A stretch of 64,000 bases of DNA from Myxococcales bacterium (GTDB lineage: Bacteria; Myxococcota_A; Polyangia; Palsa-1104). Positions within the stretch are counted from its first letter, which is position 1; every line of letters starts with the position of its first letter. The position numbers and the translations under genes were made by a program. The stretch covers positions 31,280-95,279 of the forward strand of contig PNAM01000058.1 in assembly GCA_003170275.1 (NCBI GenBank). Direction: 5' to 3'. The notes under the pieces were generated by a model, which saw nothing but the letters and a program-made list of their open reading frames with translations, was not told where the DNA came from and made no database searches. Positions 1-8,988 of this stretch are shown piece after piece.

Positions 1-222
1 GTCGCCCGCCTGGCCGGCGAACTTGTAGCCGCGATAGATCGGGTTCTTGGTGTAGCGCACCGTCGCGCTCTCGCCCTGGCGCAGCGAGCCGCCGAGCTTG
101 AGCTTGCTCGAGAACGAATCCGATTTTTCGTCGCCGAGGTCGGTGAACTGGTCGGTGACGTCCGGCTTTCCATTGCAGCCAGCTACCAAGAGCGCGGCCA
201 CGATCCACAGCGAGGTCTTCAT
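1..222 (-). CDS. Secreted lipoprotein, N-terminal part only (cut by window edge)
   Basis: The first 74 codons of a minus-strand gene are visible; the rest lies beyond base 1. The N-terminus has a Lys, a hydrophobic stretch and a lipobox L-V-A-G-C with the acylated Cys at residue 16, so this is a signal peptidase II substrate. The mature part starts polar and Asp/Ser-rich, then reads like a beta-rich secreted domain (GGSLRQGESATVRYTK). Family and function are not recognised. Divergently oriented to the CsgG-like gene, with 116 bp between the two starts. Confidence 0.7.
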   Translation of the reverse strand, partial: MKTSLWIVAALLVAGCNGKPDVTDQFTDLGDEKSDSFSSKLKLGGSLRQGESATVRYTKNPIYRGYKFAGQAGD

Positions 223-338
223 GGCAGGTGCGCCTAAGCACGACCTATGCCTACATGTGTGGCTTGAAATCATTGGGGTTTGTTTCGACAAACTCGTCCT
301 TTTTTCAGTCAGATCTGAAGTTTGGACATAATGCCGGG

Positions 339-1652
339 ATGCACCTCCTGTTGGTCCTGGCACTGACTCCCGCGGTCGCGGTGATGCCGTTTCGAGATCT
401 GTCCGGCAAGAGCGGCGCGGTAGGCGAAGCGATCCGCGAGACCGTGACCTCGGATCTAAAGGAGGTGCCCGGGCTGCGGGTGATCGAGCGCGCGAGCATC
501 GACCAGGTGATCCACGAGCAGAAGCTACAGGCGCGCATGACCGACCTCGACGCGATCGCGACGGTGCGGGTGGGCACGCTGGTGGGCGCGAGCTTGATCG
601 TCGCGGGCGCGTACCAGCGATCGAACGCGAACGTGCGGCTCACCGCGCGCTTCGTGCAGGTCGAGACCGGCGAGATCGTCGGCACCGCCAAGGTCGACGG
701 GCCGGAGCGCGAGCTGTTCTCGCTCGAGGATCAGATCACCGGGCAGCTGCTCGAGTCGGCTGGCCTCAAGCCGCGCCCGCGCCCCAAGCGGCCCAAGCTG
801 CGCAGCTGGAAGACCATCGAGCTATACGGCGACGCGGTGGTCGAGCCCGACGGGCCGAAGAAGCAGGAGCTGCTGCAGCTGGCGCTCGGCGAGGACCCGG
901 AGTTCGTCTACGCGGCGCGCGATCTGGCGGAGCTGCAGCAGCGCATGTCGGGATATGCAAAGGTCTCGAGCGCCAGGCTGCAGAAGGAGGAGGGCGAGCT
1001 GCTGCAGCGCGCGTCCGATGCGCGGCTCCCGGCCGCCGAGCGCGCGCGCCTCGCCGGGCAGCTGTTCGACGCGCTCGCCGCGGCGCGCCGGTATCATTCG
1101 CTCGCCGACGTCGCCACGCGCCTGTCGGAGCGCAAAGAATCTCGCGAGAACGCCGCGTGGCAGCTGTTCCGCGCGCGAGACGGCCTGCACTCGTTCGATC
1201 TCGCGCTGCAGGCCGGCGAGCACTACCTGAAGGAGTTTCCCACCGGCCTGCACTTCCGTGAGGTCGAAAGCCGCATGCACGAGATCGTCGAGACGCGACG
1301 CAAGCGAGACGCGCGGCGCGCCGAGTATCAATCCGACCTGGCCGAAAAACGACAGGGCCTGCGTCCCAACACGCCCGACTGGGACTACGCGCCGTGCATC
1401 GCCGCCCGCTGGAACAACCAGGTCAACGAGCTCATGCTCGCAAGCTGCACGGCGTTCCTCGAGAAACATCGCAACGATCCCGGCTCCGACGCGCGCGAGC
1501 ACCTCACCGCCGCGCGCTTCTTCATCATCCTCGCGCTCGCGGAAGAGGGCGACTTCGCCCACGCGCGGCCGCTCGCCGACAAGCTGATCGCCGACTCCGA
1601 CGACTGGGACGAAGAGCTGCGCAAGCTGATCGCGAGCTGGCCGACCGACTAA
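339..1652 (+). CDS. CsgG/TolB-N-like domain protein with helical C-terminal region
   Basis: A 437-residue protein starting at ATG 339, chosen because it begins a short hydrophobic leader (MHLLLVLALTPAVA) directly before the conserved domain; the open frame extends further 5' but that stretch is not protein-like. Residues ~15-130 have the CsgG-type pattern: PFRDLSG, a 'LRVIERASIDQVIHEQ' segment, then a 'VGASLIVAGAY' strand and 'ETGEIVGTAKVDG'. In this fold such domains sit in the periplasm or at the outer membrane. The remaining ~300 residues are Arg/Glu-rich and helical, possibly TPR-like. Convergent with the HEAT-repeat gene, sharing 4 bases at the stops. The specific function is unknown. 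Confidence 0.75.
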   Translation: MHLLLVLALTPAVAVMPFRDLSGKSGAVGEAIRETVTSDLKEVPGLRVIERASIDQVIHEQKLQARMTDLDAIATVRVGTLVGASLIVAGAYQRSNANVRLTARFVQVETGEIVGTAKVDGPERELFSLEDQITGQLLESAGLKPRPRPKRPKLRSWKTIELYGDAVVEPDGPKKQELLQLALGEDPEFVYAARDLAELQQRMSGYAKVSSARLQKEEGELLQRASDARLPAAERARLAGQLFDALAAARRYHSLADVATRLSERKESRENAAWQLFRARDGLHSFDLALQAGEHYLKEFPTGLHFREVESRMHEIVETRRKRDARRAEYQSDLAEKRQGLRPNTPDWDYAPCIAARWNNQVNELMLASCTAFLEKHRNDPGSDAREHLTAARFFIILALAEEGDFAHARPLADKLIADSDDWDEELRKLIASWPTD

Positions 1653-2512
1653 CGGAGGCGGAGCCAGCGGCGCTGGAGCTGCTGGATGTCGGCGGCGAGC
1701 GCGGGATCGGTGGGCAGCGAGGCGAGCCGGTTGGGGGTGGTGGCGTGATCCACCATTAATAGGGCGCGGGCCGCGGCGTCGCGGGTGGGGGCGGGGTAGT
1801 TGGTGAAGGTGCGCAGGAGGGTGTCGGCGAGCTGCGCGCGGATGGCATCGCCCTCGGCGGCGCGCGACGGGCCGTAGGCGACCCAGGCCCAGCTCGAGCC
1901 GAGGAAGCCGGCGGCGTCGGCCAGCGCGGCGGCGGTCTGGGCGTCGGGATGGGAGTCGAGCCGCGCCGCCAGGTGCGCGGCGGCGGCGGGGCGGCGGCAG
2001 TAGGCGAGCCCGGCGATGGCTAGAAGCTCGCGCGGGTTGCCGGTGGTGGCGCGCGCATTGAGGAACGCGACCTCTTCGTCGCCTGCGAGCGTGCCGAGCG
2101 CTTCGGCGGCGGCGCGCACGATCGCCAGATCGTCTTCGGGCCCGTCGACGAGCTGGCGCAGCAGCGGCGCCGCGCGGCGATCGCCGATCGCGCCGATCGC
2201 CTCGAGCGCGCCCACCAGCAGCACCTGGCGCGCGTGCCCCGGGGCGCTCTTGAGCGCGGCCCCGTCGCCAAGGAGCGCAAGCAGCGGAAACAGCCCATCG
2301 GCGCCCAGCGCCTTCATCGCGCGCCCGATCATCCCGCGCCGCTCGAACGGCGGCGGCGACTGGACGACACGCGAGCGCAGCGCGTCGAGCTGCGCGAACG
2401 CTTGCGGCACGCGCGCCCGCGCCGACGCGATCTCCGCGCGCAGCTCGGTCTCGGCGGCGTGCACCGGCGTGCCGAGCAACAAGAACAGCAGCGTAGCCAG
2501 CAGCTTGTTCAT
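1649..2512 (-). CDS. Periplasmic HEAT-repeat protein
   Basis: A 287-residue protein with a signal peptide (MNKLLATLLFLLLGTPVHA). The start at 2512 is preferred over an in-frame upstream codon because it opens the signal peptide and overlaps the stop of the upstream PAD-family gene as ATGA, implying translational coupling. The mature protein is Ala/Leu-rich with repeated HEAT-like helical pairs, e.g. VGALEAIGAIGDRRAAPLLR and VRAAAEALGTLAGDEEVAFL around residues 105-165. HEAT solenoids usually bind proteins, so this may be a partner of the co-transcribed deiminase-like lipoprotein; that role is inferred from gene order only. Confidence 0.8.
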   Translation of the reverse strand: MNKLLATLLFLLLGTPVHAAETELRAEIASARARVPQAFAQLDALRSRVVQSPPPFERRGMIGRAMKALGADGLFPLLALLGDGAALKSAPGHARQVLLVGALEAIGAIGDRRAAPLLRQLVDGPEDDLAIVRAAAEALGTLAGDEEVAFLNARATTGNPRELLAIAGLAYCRRPAAAAHLAARLDSHPDAQTAAALADAAGFLGSSWAWVAYGPSRAAEGDAIRAQLADTLLRTFTNYPAPTRDAAARALLMVDHATTPNRLASLPTDPALAADIQQLQRRWLRLR

Positions 2513-4269
2513 CGTCCGGTCCCCCACCAGGCCAACTGTAGATTGCGCGCGACGTTGGTGCCGCAGTGCACCTCGCCTTCACCCTCGTGGAACGTGTCCC
2601 AATCGTCGGCGAAGTGCACGTCGAGGCCCAGGTCACCGAGCCGCTTCTTCAAGTCTTCCTTGAACGGATCCACGCCGTCGATGATCGGCCCGAACGGATC
2701 CGGGATGACCACCTTGCCGTCGACGAACAGCAGGTTCACGGTGCCCGGCTGATAGGCCAGCCCGGCGCCGTACACCTTCTCGATCAGGAACGGCATCTGC
2801 GTGACCTCGGTCGGATCGAGCCCGATCTCGGTCTCGAGCTTCATCACCGCGTCGTCGATGTGGGTCTGCGCCGCCTGGCTCTCCGCCATCAGATCGGCGT
2901 TGGCCAGCACGTCGTCGATCGCGATCCCGGCCGGCGACGCGTTGCCGTTGTTGTCGTAGGCGGTCTTGCCATCGAACATCTTGACTGCCCCGTGGCCGGC
3001 CATCTGCATGCCGAGCAGCATGTCGCGCGCGAGCTTCGGCGATCCCGCCAGCATCCCCCAGCCGCGCGGCGTGTTGGTCTTCACCCACGACGAGAACTCG
3101 TCCACGTGCCCGACCAAAAGCCACGAGGTGTCGACGTTGATCTCCGGCTGCACCCGCTGCGCGCGGTAGAAGTCCTGAAAGGTCGCGTCGGGCGAGGTGG
3201 CGGCGACGCCGGTCGCGCCCCAGTAGTTGCGGCCGAGCGGGTACTCGTCGGCGCCCTTGGTGTAGGGAGGGATCACGTCCCAGTCGCCGAACGAGTTCAT
3301 GCTGTAGGAAGAGTCCGAGGCGGCGGCGATATTCCCGTACTTGAAGACCGCGCCGAAGTCGGGGCCGAGGAAGTGCTTGGTGGTCACGTCGCCGGCGGTG
3401 CGATCCGGCTGCGCCGATCGGATTGCGATGCGCATGCCGACCTCGGTGCCGTTGGGGCCGGGCTTGCTGGTCCAGCCGACGTCGAAGAAGTCCTGCGCCC
3501 ACACGTCGACCTCGAGCCCGAGCCCCTGCAGGTCGAGCGCGGTGATCGGCGCGTCGAGCTGCGCGAGCATCATGCCGTCGGAGAGCGTCTGCGTGTCGGC
3601 GCCCGCGTTGGTGAAGAACACCGCGTCGGTCTTGGCGGTGTTGAACTGCAGGATCAGCGGCGCGACGCGCAGCTTGGCGGCGTCGGTGAACATCTCTTTG
3701 GTCTTGGCGTTGGTCACCGTCAGGGTGAGCTGAACCATCCCGGTCCACGCATCGGGTGCGGTCGAGCTCACCAGATCGAGGCCTTCGATCGCGAAGCTCA
3801 CGCCCGCCACCAGATCGGCGTTGGTCAAGGCGATCGCCTGCGGCTGCTCCACCTTGACGTAGCTGCCCGGCTGGTCGGCCGGCCCGTTGACCCGGAATAG
3901 CCGCACCTTGTCGAGCGACAGCGCGTCCACCGAGAGCACCCCGGTCACCTCGCGCGGCGCCTTGGGCCAGGCGCGAACGGCGATCGGCGACAGGTCCGCG
4001 ATGTCGCTCTGCCCGTTGACCACGTCGTCCTCGGCGTCCGCCTTGCCGTCGCCGTCGTCGTCGTCGAGGTTGGCGAGGAACACCGCGCCGTGGTGCGCGT
4101 CCCAGGTGTTCTTCGCCGCCGCCGTGTCTTCGGTCGGGTCGCCCGGCTCGAGCAGCCCCGATCGATTGGCATCGACGACCAGGTCGACGATCGGCGTGGG
4201 CGGCGTGGGCGGCGCCTGGTTGCAGCCGCTGCAAACAAAAAGGAGCACGAGGAGGTGGCTTGGTTTCAT
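2509..4269 (-). CDS. Lipoprotein of the animal-type protein-arginine deiminase (PAD) family
   Basis: A 586-residue predicted lipoprotein (signal peptide, Cys16 in V-C-S-G-C). The C-terminal ~330 residues match the PAD catalytic domain of vertebrate PAD1-4, which converts peptidyl-arginine to citrulline. Key residues are in place: Asp260 in W-A-Q-D, GPDFG at 302-306, EYPLGR at 342-347, His388 and Asp390 in SWLLVGHVDEF, PFGPIIDG at 525-532, and the nucleophile Cys569 in GEVHCGTN. These correspond to PAD4 Asp350, His471, Asp473 and Cys645. Residues 68-82 form an acidic loop (DDDDGDGKADAEDD) typical of calcium binding, fitting the Ca-dependence of this family. It is not the Porphyromonas PPAD type. 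The downstream HEAT gene overlaps by 4 bases. Confidence 0.93.
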   Translation of the reverse strand: MKPSHLLVLLFVCSGCNQAPPTPPTPIVDLVVDANRSGLLEPGDPTEDTAAAKNTWDAHHGAVFLANLDDDDGDGKADAEDDVVNGQSDIADLSPIAVRAWPKAPREVTGVLSVDALSLDKVRLFRVNGPADQPGSYVKVEQPQAIALTNADLVAGVSFAIEGLDLVSSTAPDAWTGMVQLTLTVTNAKTKEMFTDAAKLRVAPLILQFNTAKTDAVFFTNAGADTQTLSDGMMLAQLDAPITALDLQGLGLEVDVWAQDFFDVGWTSKPGPNGTEVGMRIAIRSAQPDRTAGDVTTKHFLGPDFGAVFKYGNIAAASDSSYSMNSFGDWDVIPPYTKGADEYPLGRNYWGATGVAATSPDATFQDFYRAQRVQPEINVDTSWLLVGHVDEFSSWVKTNTPRGWGMLAGSPKLARDMLLGMQMAGHGAVKMFDGKTAYDNNGNASPAGIAIDDVLANADLMAESQAAQTHIDDAVMKLETEIGLDPTEVTQMPFLIEKVYGAGLAYQPGTVNLLFVDGKVVIPDPFGPIIDGVDPFKEDLKKRLGDLGLDVHFADDWDTFHEGEGEVHCGTNVARNLQLAWWGTGR

Positions 4270-4410
4270 GACGCGCCCGTAAAAAGCACTCGTCGTGCCA
4301 GCGCAAAAAACCAAGCAATGCTCGCCGGGCCCACGCGCGTCTGAAGCAAAATGCGACGGCAACTGTAGCCTTTCGGGACGGGGATCGACTCCCCATGGTA
4401 AAGGAGTCGC

Positions 4411-5064
4411 GTGAACCACAACCCGGCGGACGTGATCGCCGCGCTGAGCCCGATTCTCGGCGACGAGCGCCTGGCCAAGCTCGATCGTGTGGCCGCTTCG
4501 CGCCTCGCCGGCCTGGTGGTCGTCGTCGAGAACCTGCACGATCCGCACAACGGCGGCGCGGCGCTGCGCTCGAGTGAAGCGGTGGGCGTGCTCGAGGTGC
4601 GCATCGTCGGCACGCCGCTGCGGTTCTCCGAGCGCGTGACGCAGGGCTGCGAGAAGTGGCTCGATCTGGTGCAGGATCGCGATATCGACGCGTGCGCGGC
4701 GGCGCTCGGGCCGCGCGGCTTTCGGCTCTACGCGGCGGTGCCCGGCGCGCGCGTCAGCCTCGAGGAGCTCGATCCGCTCACGCCCGCGGCCTTTCTGATC
4801 GGCAACGAGCACGAGGGGCTGACCGACCGCGCGCGCGCGCTGGCCGATGTCGAGTTCGCCATCCCGCTACACGGCTTTTCGCAGAGCGTGAACCTCTCGG
4901 TCGCCACCGCGCTCACCGTCTATACCCACGCGCGCCGCCGTCGCGAGGCGCTCGGTCGCGCCGGAGACCTGGAGGGTGCCCCCCTCGACCTGTTGCGTGC
5001 GCGCTACTATCACCGCGACGTGCGCGGCGCCGACGCGATCATCGCGCGCCACCTCGCCGGCTAG
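4411..5064 (+). CDS. trmH: SpoU/TrmH-family RNA 2'-O-ribose methyltransferase
   Basis: A 217-residue SPOUT methyltransferase that transfers a methyl group from SAM to a ribose 2'-OH, most likely of tRNA Gm18. The three SPOUT motifs are present: NLHDPHNGGAALR at 41-53 (with the catalytic Arg), LIGNEHEGL at 129-137, and IPLHGFSQSVNLSVATAL at 151-168 forming the knotted SAM site. The GTG start at 4411 is supported by AAGGAG at 4401-4406. The C-terminal extension beyond motif 3 (~50 residues) is like that of TrmH. The exact RNA target cannot be read from sequence. Convergent with the next lipoprotein, 4-base overlap at the stops. Confidence 0.9.
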   Translation: MNHNPADVIAALSPILGDERLAKLDRVAASRLAGLVVVVENLHDPHNGGAALRSSEAVGVLEVRIVGTPLRFSERVTQGCEKWLDLVQDRDIDACAAALGPRGFRLYAAVPGARVSLEELDPLTPAAFLIGNEHEGLTDRARALADVEFAIPLHGFSQSVNLSVATALTVYTHARRRREALGRAGDLEGAPLDLLRARYYHRDVRGADAIIARHLAG

Positions 5065-5573
5065 AAATCGATCGCGACGGTGACCGTGTCGGTGTACGTG
5101 GCGCCGGCGGGCGGGACGTACACCGCCGAGTAGTGCCCGGTCAGGTCGAGCTCGGCGCTCGAGTTCGCGTCCGGCGCCAGACTGTTGACCGCGAGGGTCA
5201 TCGAGCCGGCGGTCTTGGTCTTGTCGGTCGAGTCGTACGCGATCACGTATTGGCGCTCGTCCTCGACGCGGGTGAGCGTGCTCGAGTACGACTTCACGGC
5301 CGTGCCCATCGCGTAGCTCCCTTCGCCGACCAGCGAGCCAAGCTGGATCGTGGTGGTCGCGAGGTTGCCTTCGTCGTCGATGAACCCGAGGTTCGTGAGC
5401 GTGATGCGCGAGGTGCTCATGAAGTCGATCGAGACCGCCTGGCAGCCCGAGAGCGAGCCCGTGAGCGCGCCGGTTGCGGTGCCGCAGGCGGCGGGCGGCG
5501 GAGGCGGGCCGCCGGTCATGCCGGTGGTGCAGGCGGTGGCCAACAGGGTCGCGAAAAGACAGAACCGTTTCAT
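5061..5573 (-). CDS. Small secreted lipoprotein of unknown function
   Basis: A 170-residue protein starting at MKRF (5573), with a signal peptide and an acylatable Cys in the A-T-A-C context at about residue 15, followed by a Gly/Pro linker. The mature domain is rich in Ser, Thr, Gly and beta-branched residues with strands such as RITLTNLGF and TVTVAIDF, suggesting a secreted beta-sandwich. Two further cysteines near the linker could form a disulfide. No family recognised. It stands alone between trmH and the PBP gene, transcribed against both. Confidence 0.7.
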   Translation of the reverse strand: MKRFCLFATLLATACTTGMTGGPPPPPAACGTATGALTGSLSGCQAVSIDFMSTSRITLTNLGFIDDEGNLATTTIQLGSLVGEGSYAMGTAVKSYSSTLTRVEDERQYVIAYDSTDKTKTAGSMTLAVNSLAPDANSSAELDLTGHYSAVYVPPAGATYTDTVTVAIDF

Positions 5574-5640
5574 GGGCTGCATCCTAGCGCGAATCTTTGT
5601 CCGAACGGTAGGTGCGCGCTAGACTCCGCGTACAACTAGC

Positions 5641-8037
5641 GTGCCGAACACGGAAAAACTGCCCACCCGCTTCAGCGGGGGAAAACGCCGCCGGCGCTGG
5701 TTGCGCTGGCTGGTGTTCTTGACGCTGGTGGGCGGCGTGCTACTCGCGGTCGGCGTGATGGCGGTGTTTCTCATCTATGCGTCGGACCCGGATCTGCCGC
5801 GCATCGGCAACGTCGCCGACTACAAGCCCAAGGTGGTCACCAAGATCATGTCCGCCGACGGCGAGCTGATCGGCGAGCTGTACGAGGAGCGCCGCACGGT
5901 GGTGCCGCGCGACAAGATCCCGAAGGTGATGATCCAGGCGATCGTCGACGCCGAGGACGCGCAGTTCTACGAGCACGGCGGGCTCAGCTACTGGGGCATG
6001 GCGCGCGCGTTGGTGAACGATTTGAAGCCGGGCGCGCGCCTGCAAGGCGCTTCGACGCTCACGCAGCAGCTGGTGCGTAACCTGATCCTCAAGAGCTCGG
6101 CCCGCACGGTGAAGCGCAAGGTGCAGGAGCTGATCCTCGCCAAGCGGCTCGAGAGCGCGCTGTCCAAGGACGAGATCCTCTATCTCTATCTCAACCAGAT
6201 CGAGTTTCCCTATCAGCGCTTCGGCATCGAGGAGGCGGCGCACTTCTACTTCGGCAAGTCGGTGCTCGAGATCGACGCGGGCGAGGCGGCGCTGCTCGCT
6301 TCCTTGCCCAAGGGGCCGAGCGAGATCGATCCGTGGAAGCACCCCGACCGCGCCAAGGATCGCCAGAAGTACGTGCTCTCGCAGATGGTGCGTTACAACC
6401 ACTTGAAGCCCGAAGAGGCGGAGAAGTTCGCGCGCACGCCGATCCAGCTGGTGCGCACGCCGTCGCCGTTTTTGGGCACGGCGCCCGAGTTCGTCGACGA
6501 AGTGAAGAAGATCTTGATCGAGCGGTTCGGCGCCAAGCGGCTGGCGACGGCCGGGTTCACCGTCGAGACCACCTGCGATTCGAAGATCCAGAAGCTGGCG
6601 CGCGAGTCGGTCGAGAAGGAGCTGCAGATCATCGACGAGCGGCACGGCTATCGCAAAGCGCTGGCGCACCTGTCCGGCAAGGCGCTCGACGCGCACCTGG
6701 CCAAGCTGAAGAAGGAGTTCCCATCGGGACCGTCGATGGGCAAGGTGGTCGAGGGCGTGATCAAGGAGCTGGTGGTCACGCCCAAGCACGAGTACGACCT
6801 GGCCAAGGTCGACCTCGGCGATCGCGTCGGCGGGCTGCCGCTGCCGCCGGTGGTGGATCGCTACAACCCGAAGGCCGAGCCCGCCGACAAGCGCTTCAAG
6901 GTGGGCGACGTGCTGCGCGTGCGCGTGATCGAGTTCCAGCCGAACGCGCCTGACGGGAGAGAAAAGCCGCCGGTGCTCGCGCTCGAGCTCGGACCGCAGG
7001 CGGCGGCGGTGGTGCTCGATCCGATGACCCGCGAGGTGAAAGCGATCGTCGGCGGCTACAACTTCCGCGCGGGCGGGTTCGATCGCGCGATCGCGGCCAA
7101 GCGGCAGCCGGGCTCGGCGTTCAAGCCGTTCGTCTACGCGACCGCGTTCGCCACCGAGAAGTGGACGCCCGCGTCGGTGCTGATCGACGGGCCGCAGGTG
7201 TATGCGTCGCCCGGGCTGCAGCCGTGGAAGCCGCAGAACGCCGAGAAGGAGGAGTACCTCGGGCCGGTGCGGCTGCGCGTCGCGCTGGCGCGTTCGCTCA
7301 ACACGGTCGCGTCGCAGCTGGTCGACGTGCAGCGCGGCGGCGTCGATCCGCTGCAGGTGGTGACCACCGCGCACGACGCCGGCATCGAGTCCGCGCTCGA
7401 GGCCAACCCGTCGCTGGCGCTCGGCACGTCGGTGGTCTCGCCGTTCGAGATGACCAACGCGTACGCGACCTTCGCCGCGGGCGGCCGGCGCATGGCGCCG
7501 CAGCTGATCCGCAAGATCGGAAACGACGTCGAGCCCGATGGTGCCAAGGCGGCGATCCAGGCGATGAAGCCCGAGCTCGCTTACCTGATCGTGTCGATGT
7601 TGACCTCGGTGATCGAAGAGGGCACCGCCGCCTCGGCCAGGGGCAAGCTCAAGCGTCCCGCCGCCGGCAAGACCGGCACCACCAACTCCCACAAGGACGC
7701 GTGGTTCGTCGGCTTCACGCCCGATCTGGTGACCGGCGTGTGGGTCGGGTTCGACGACATGCGCGAGATCGGCCGCGGCGAGCAGGGCGCGCGCGCGGCG
7801 CTGCCGATCTGGATCGACATCATGACCGGCGCGCTCAAGGCCGCGCCGCCGCGCCCGTTCGCGCAGCCGCCGGGCGTGGTGGTGCAGAAGATCGATCCGG
7901 TGAGCGGCCTGCTCGCGCAGCCCGGCGCGGCGAACGGGCTCGACGAGGTGTTCCTCGAGGGAACCGCGCCGACCCAGGTCGCGCCCACCGCGGGCGAGGC
8001 CAACCCGGATACGTACATTATCGACCAGGCGCAGTAA
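5641..8037 (+). CDS. mrcA: Class A penicillin-binding protein 1A (bifunctional peptidoglycan synthase)
   Basis: A 798-residue inner-membrane enzyme that polymerises lipid II and cross-links peptidoglycan. One membrane segment (~20-45) is followed by the GT51 glycosyltransferase with catalytic Glu105 in EDAQFYEHGG, then QGASTLTQQLVRNL and the KRKVQELILAKRLE motif. An OB-like insert (~380-450) typical of PBP1A precedes the transpeptidase domain with Ser492-x-x-Lys495 (GSAFK), Ser552-Leu-Asn554 and Lys677-Thr-Gly679. All catalytic motifs are intact. The start is GTG at 5641. Gene symbol by analogy with the E. coli PBP1A gene. Confidence 0.95.
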   Translation: MPNTEKLPTRFSGGKRRRRWLRWLVFLTLVGGVLLAVGVMAVFLIYASDPDLPRIGNVADYKPKVVTKIMSADGELIGELYEERRTVVPRDKIPKVMIQAIVDAEDAQFYEHGGLSYWGMARALVNDLKPGARLQGASTLTQQLVRNLILKSSARTVKRKVQELILAKRLESALSKDEILYLYLNQIEFPYQRFGIEEAAHFYFGKSVLEIDAGEAALLASLPKGPSEIDPWKHPDRAKDRQKYVLSQMVRYNHLKPEEAEKFARTPIQLVRTPSPFLGTAPEFVDEVKKILIERFGAKRLATAGFTVETTCDSKIQKLARESVEKELQIIDERHGYRKALAHLSGKALDAHLAKLKKEFPSGPSMGKVVEGVIKELVVTPKHEYDLAKVDLGDRVGGLPLPPVVDRYNPKAEPADKRFKVGDVLRVRVIEFQPNAPDGREKPPVLALELGPQAAAVVLDPMTREVKAIVGGYNFRAGGFDRAIAAKRQPGSAFKPFVYATAFATEKWTPASVLIDGPQVYASPGLQPWKPQNAEKEEYLGPVRLRVALARSLNTVASQLVDVQRGGVDPLQVVTTAHDAGIESALEANPSLALGTSVVSPFEMTNAYATFAAGGRRMAPQLIRKIGNDVEPDGAKAAIQAMKPELAYLIVSMLTSVIEEGTAASARGKLKRPAAGKTGTTNSHKDAWFVGFTPDLVTGVWVGFDDMREIGRGEQGARAALPIWIDIMTGALKAAPPRPFAQPPGVVVQKIDPVSGLLAQPGAANGLDEVFLEGTAPTQVAPTAGEANPDTYIIDQAQ

Positions 8038-8106
8038 CTATCTGAATTTACTTCAGTCTCTCGCTCCTACATTGAACCGCCGACAGGCGGCGACGACAAC
8101 CTGAGC

Positions 8107-8499
8107 ATGGCCCCCCTGATCTTGATCGTCGAGGACGACCTGGCGCTCGGCACGCAGTACCAGCAATCGCTGGTCGCCGCCGGCTTTCGCGTCGCGCTGG
8201 CGGCGGAGGCGAGCCAGGCGATCGAGCAGGCGCGCGCGCACTCCCCCGATCTGATCGTGATGGATCTGTCGCTCCCCGGCACCAGCGGCCTGGAAGCGAC
8301 CCGCGTGCTCAAGGACGATCCGGCCACGCGCGGAATCCCGGTGGTCGCGCTGAGCTCGTACAACCTGCGCCGCTACGCCACCTGCGCGCGCGCCGCGGGT
8401 TGCGACGTGTTCGTCAGCAAGCCGATCGGCCCCGTGCAGCTCGAGGACAAGATCCGCTCGGTGCTGGCCGGCGACTACTCGAGGCCGTTCGCCGCGTAG
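8107..8499 (+). CDS. Single-domain CheY-like response regulator
   Basis: A 130-residue receiver domain without an output domain. Acidic pocket residues Asp10/Asp11, phospho-acceptor Asp53 (IVMDLSLPG), Ser83 in the Thr/Ser switch position and Lys105 in VSKPIG are all present, so it should be phosphorylatable. No histidine kinase is adjacent, so it is an orphan regulator or adaptor, as is common in organisms with many two-component systems. Separated by 69 bp from the PBP gene; a short CCGCC-GACA-GGCGG hairpin lies in that gap. Converges with yajQ, with 1 bp between the stops. Confidence 0.92.
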   Translation: MAPLILIVEDDLALGTQYQQSLVAAGFRVALAAEASQAIEQARAHSPDLIVMDLSLPGTSGLEATRVLKDDPATRGIPVVALSSYNLRRYATCARAAGCDVFVSKPIGPVQLEDKIRSVLAGDYSRPFAA

Positions 8500-8500
8500 C

Positions 8501-8986
8501 TCAGTCGCGGAAGTTGGTGAACTGCAGATCGATGCCGAGATCTTGCGCGCGCAGAAGGCGCATCGCCGCCTGAAGATCGTCGCGGTTCTTGCCGGTGACG
8601 CGCACCTGCTCCTCCTGGATCGACGACTGGACCTTGAGCTTGGCGTCCTTGATCAGCCGGTTGATCTCCTTGCCCTTCTCGACGGGAATTCCTTCCTTGA
8701 GCTTGATCAGCTGACGCACCGACTGCTTGGCGGCCGGTTCCTCGTCCTGCGGGTCGAGCGCCTTGAGCGACACCGAGCGCTTGACCAGCTTCTCCATCAG
8801 CACCTTGTAGGCCGCGTGCAGGTGCTCCTTGTCGCACGACTTGAGCGTGACGCCCTCGTCGGTGAACTCGACCTCGGTCTCGGTGCCGCGAAAGTCGTAG
8901 CGCTGCCCCAGCTCCTTCTTGGCCTGGTTGACAGCGTTCTCGACCTCGGCCATCTCGAGCTTGCACACCACATCGAACGACGGCAT
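8501..8986 (-). CDS. yajQ: YajQ-family nucleotide-binding protein
   Basis: A 161-residue cytoplasmic protein matching the full YajQ family: PSFDVVCKLEMAEVENAV at the N-terminus, RYDFRGTETEVEF, the KEGIPVEKGKEINRLIKD helix and the terminal GIDLQFTNFRD. Family members bind nucleotides, and some bind cyclic-di-GMP and act as transcription co-regulators; which applies here cannot be told. It starts 2 bases after the stop of the upstream DHH gene, so the two form an operon. Confidence 0.95.
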   Translation of the reverse strand: MPSFDVVCKLEMAEVENAVNQAKKELGQRYDFRGTETEVEFTDEGVTLKSCDKEHLHAAYKVLMEKLVKRSVSLKALDPQDEEPAAKQSVRQLIKLKEGIPVEKGKEINRLIKDAKLKVQSSIQEEQVRVTGKNRDDLQAAMRLLRAQDLGIDLQFTNFRD

Positions 8987-8988
8987 GG

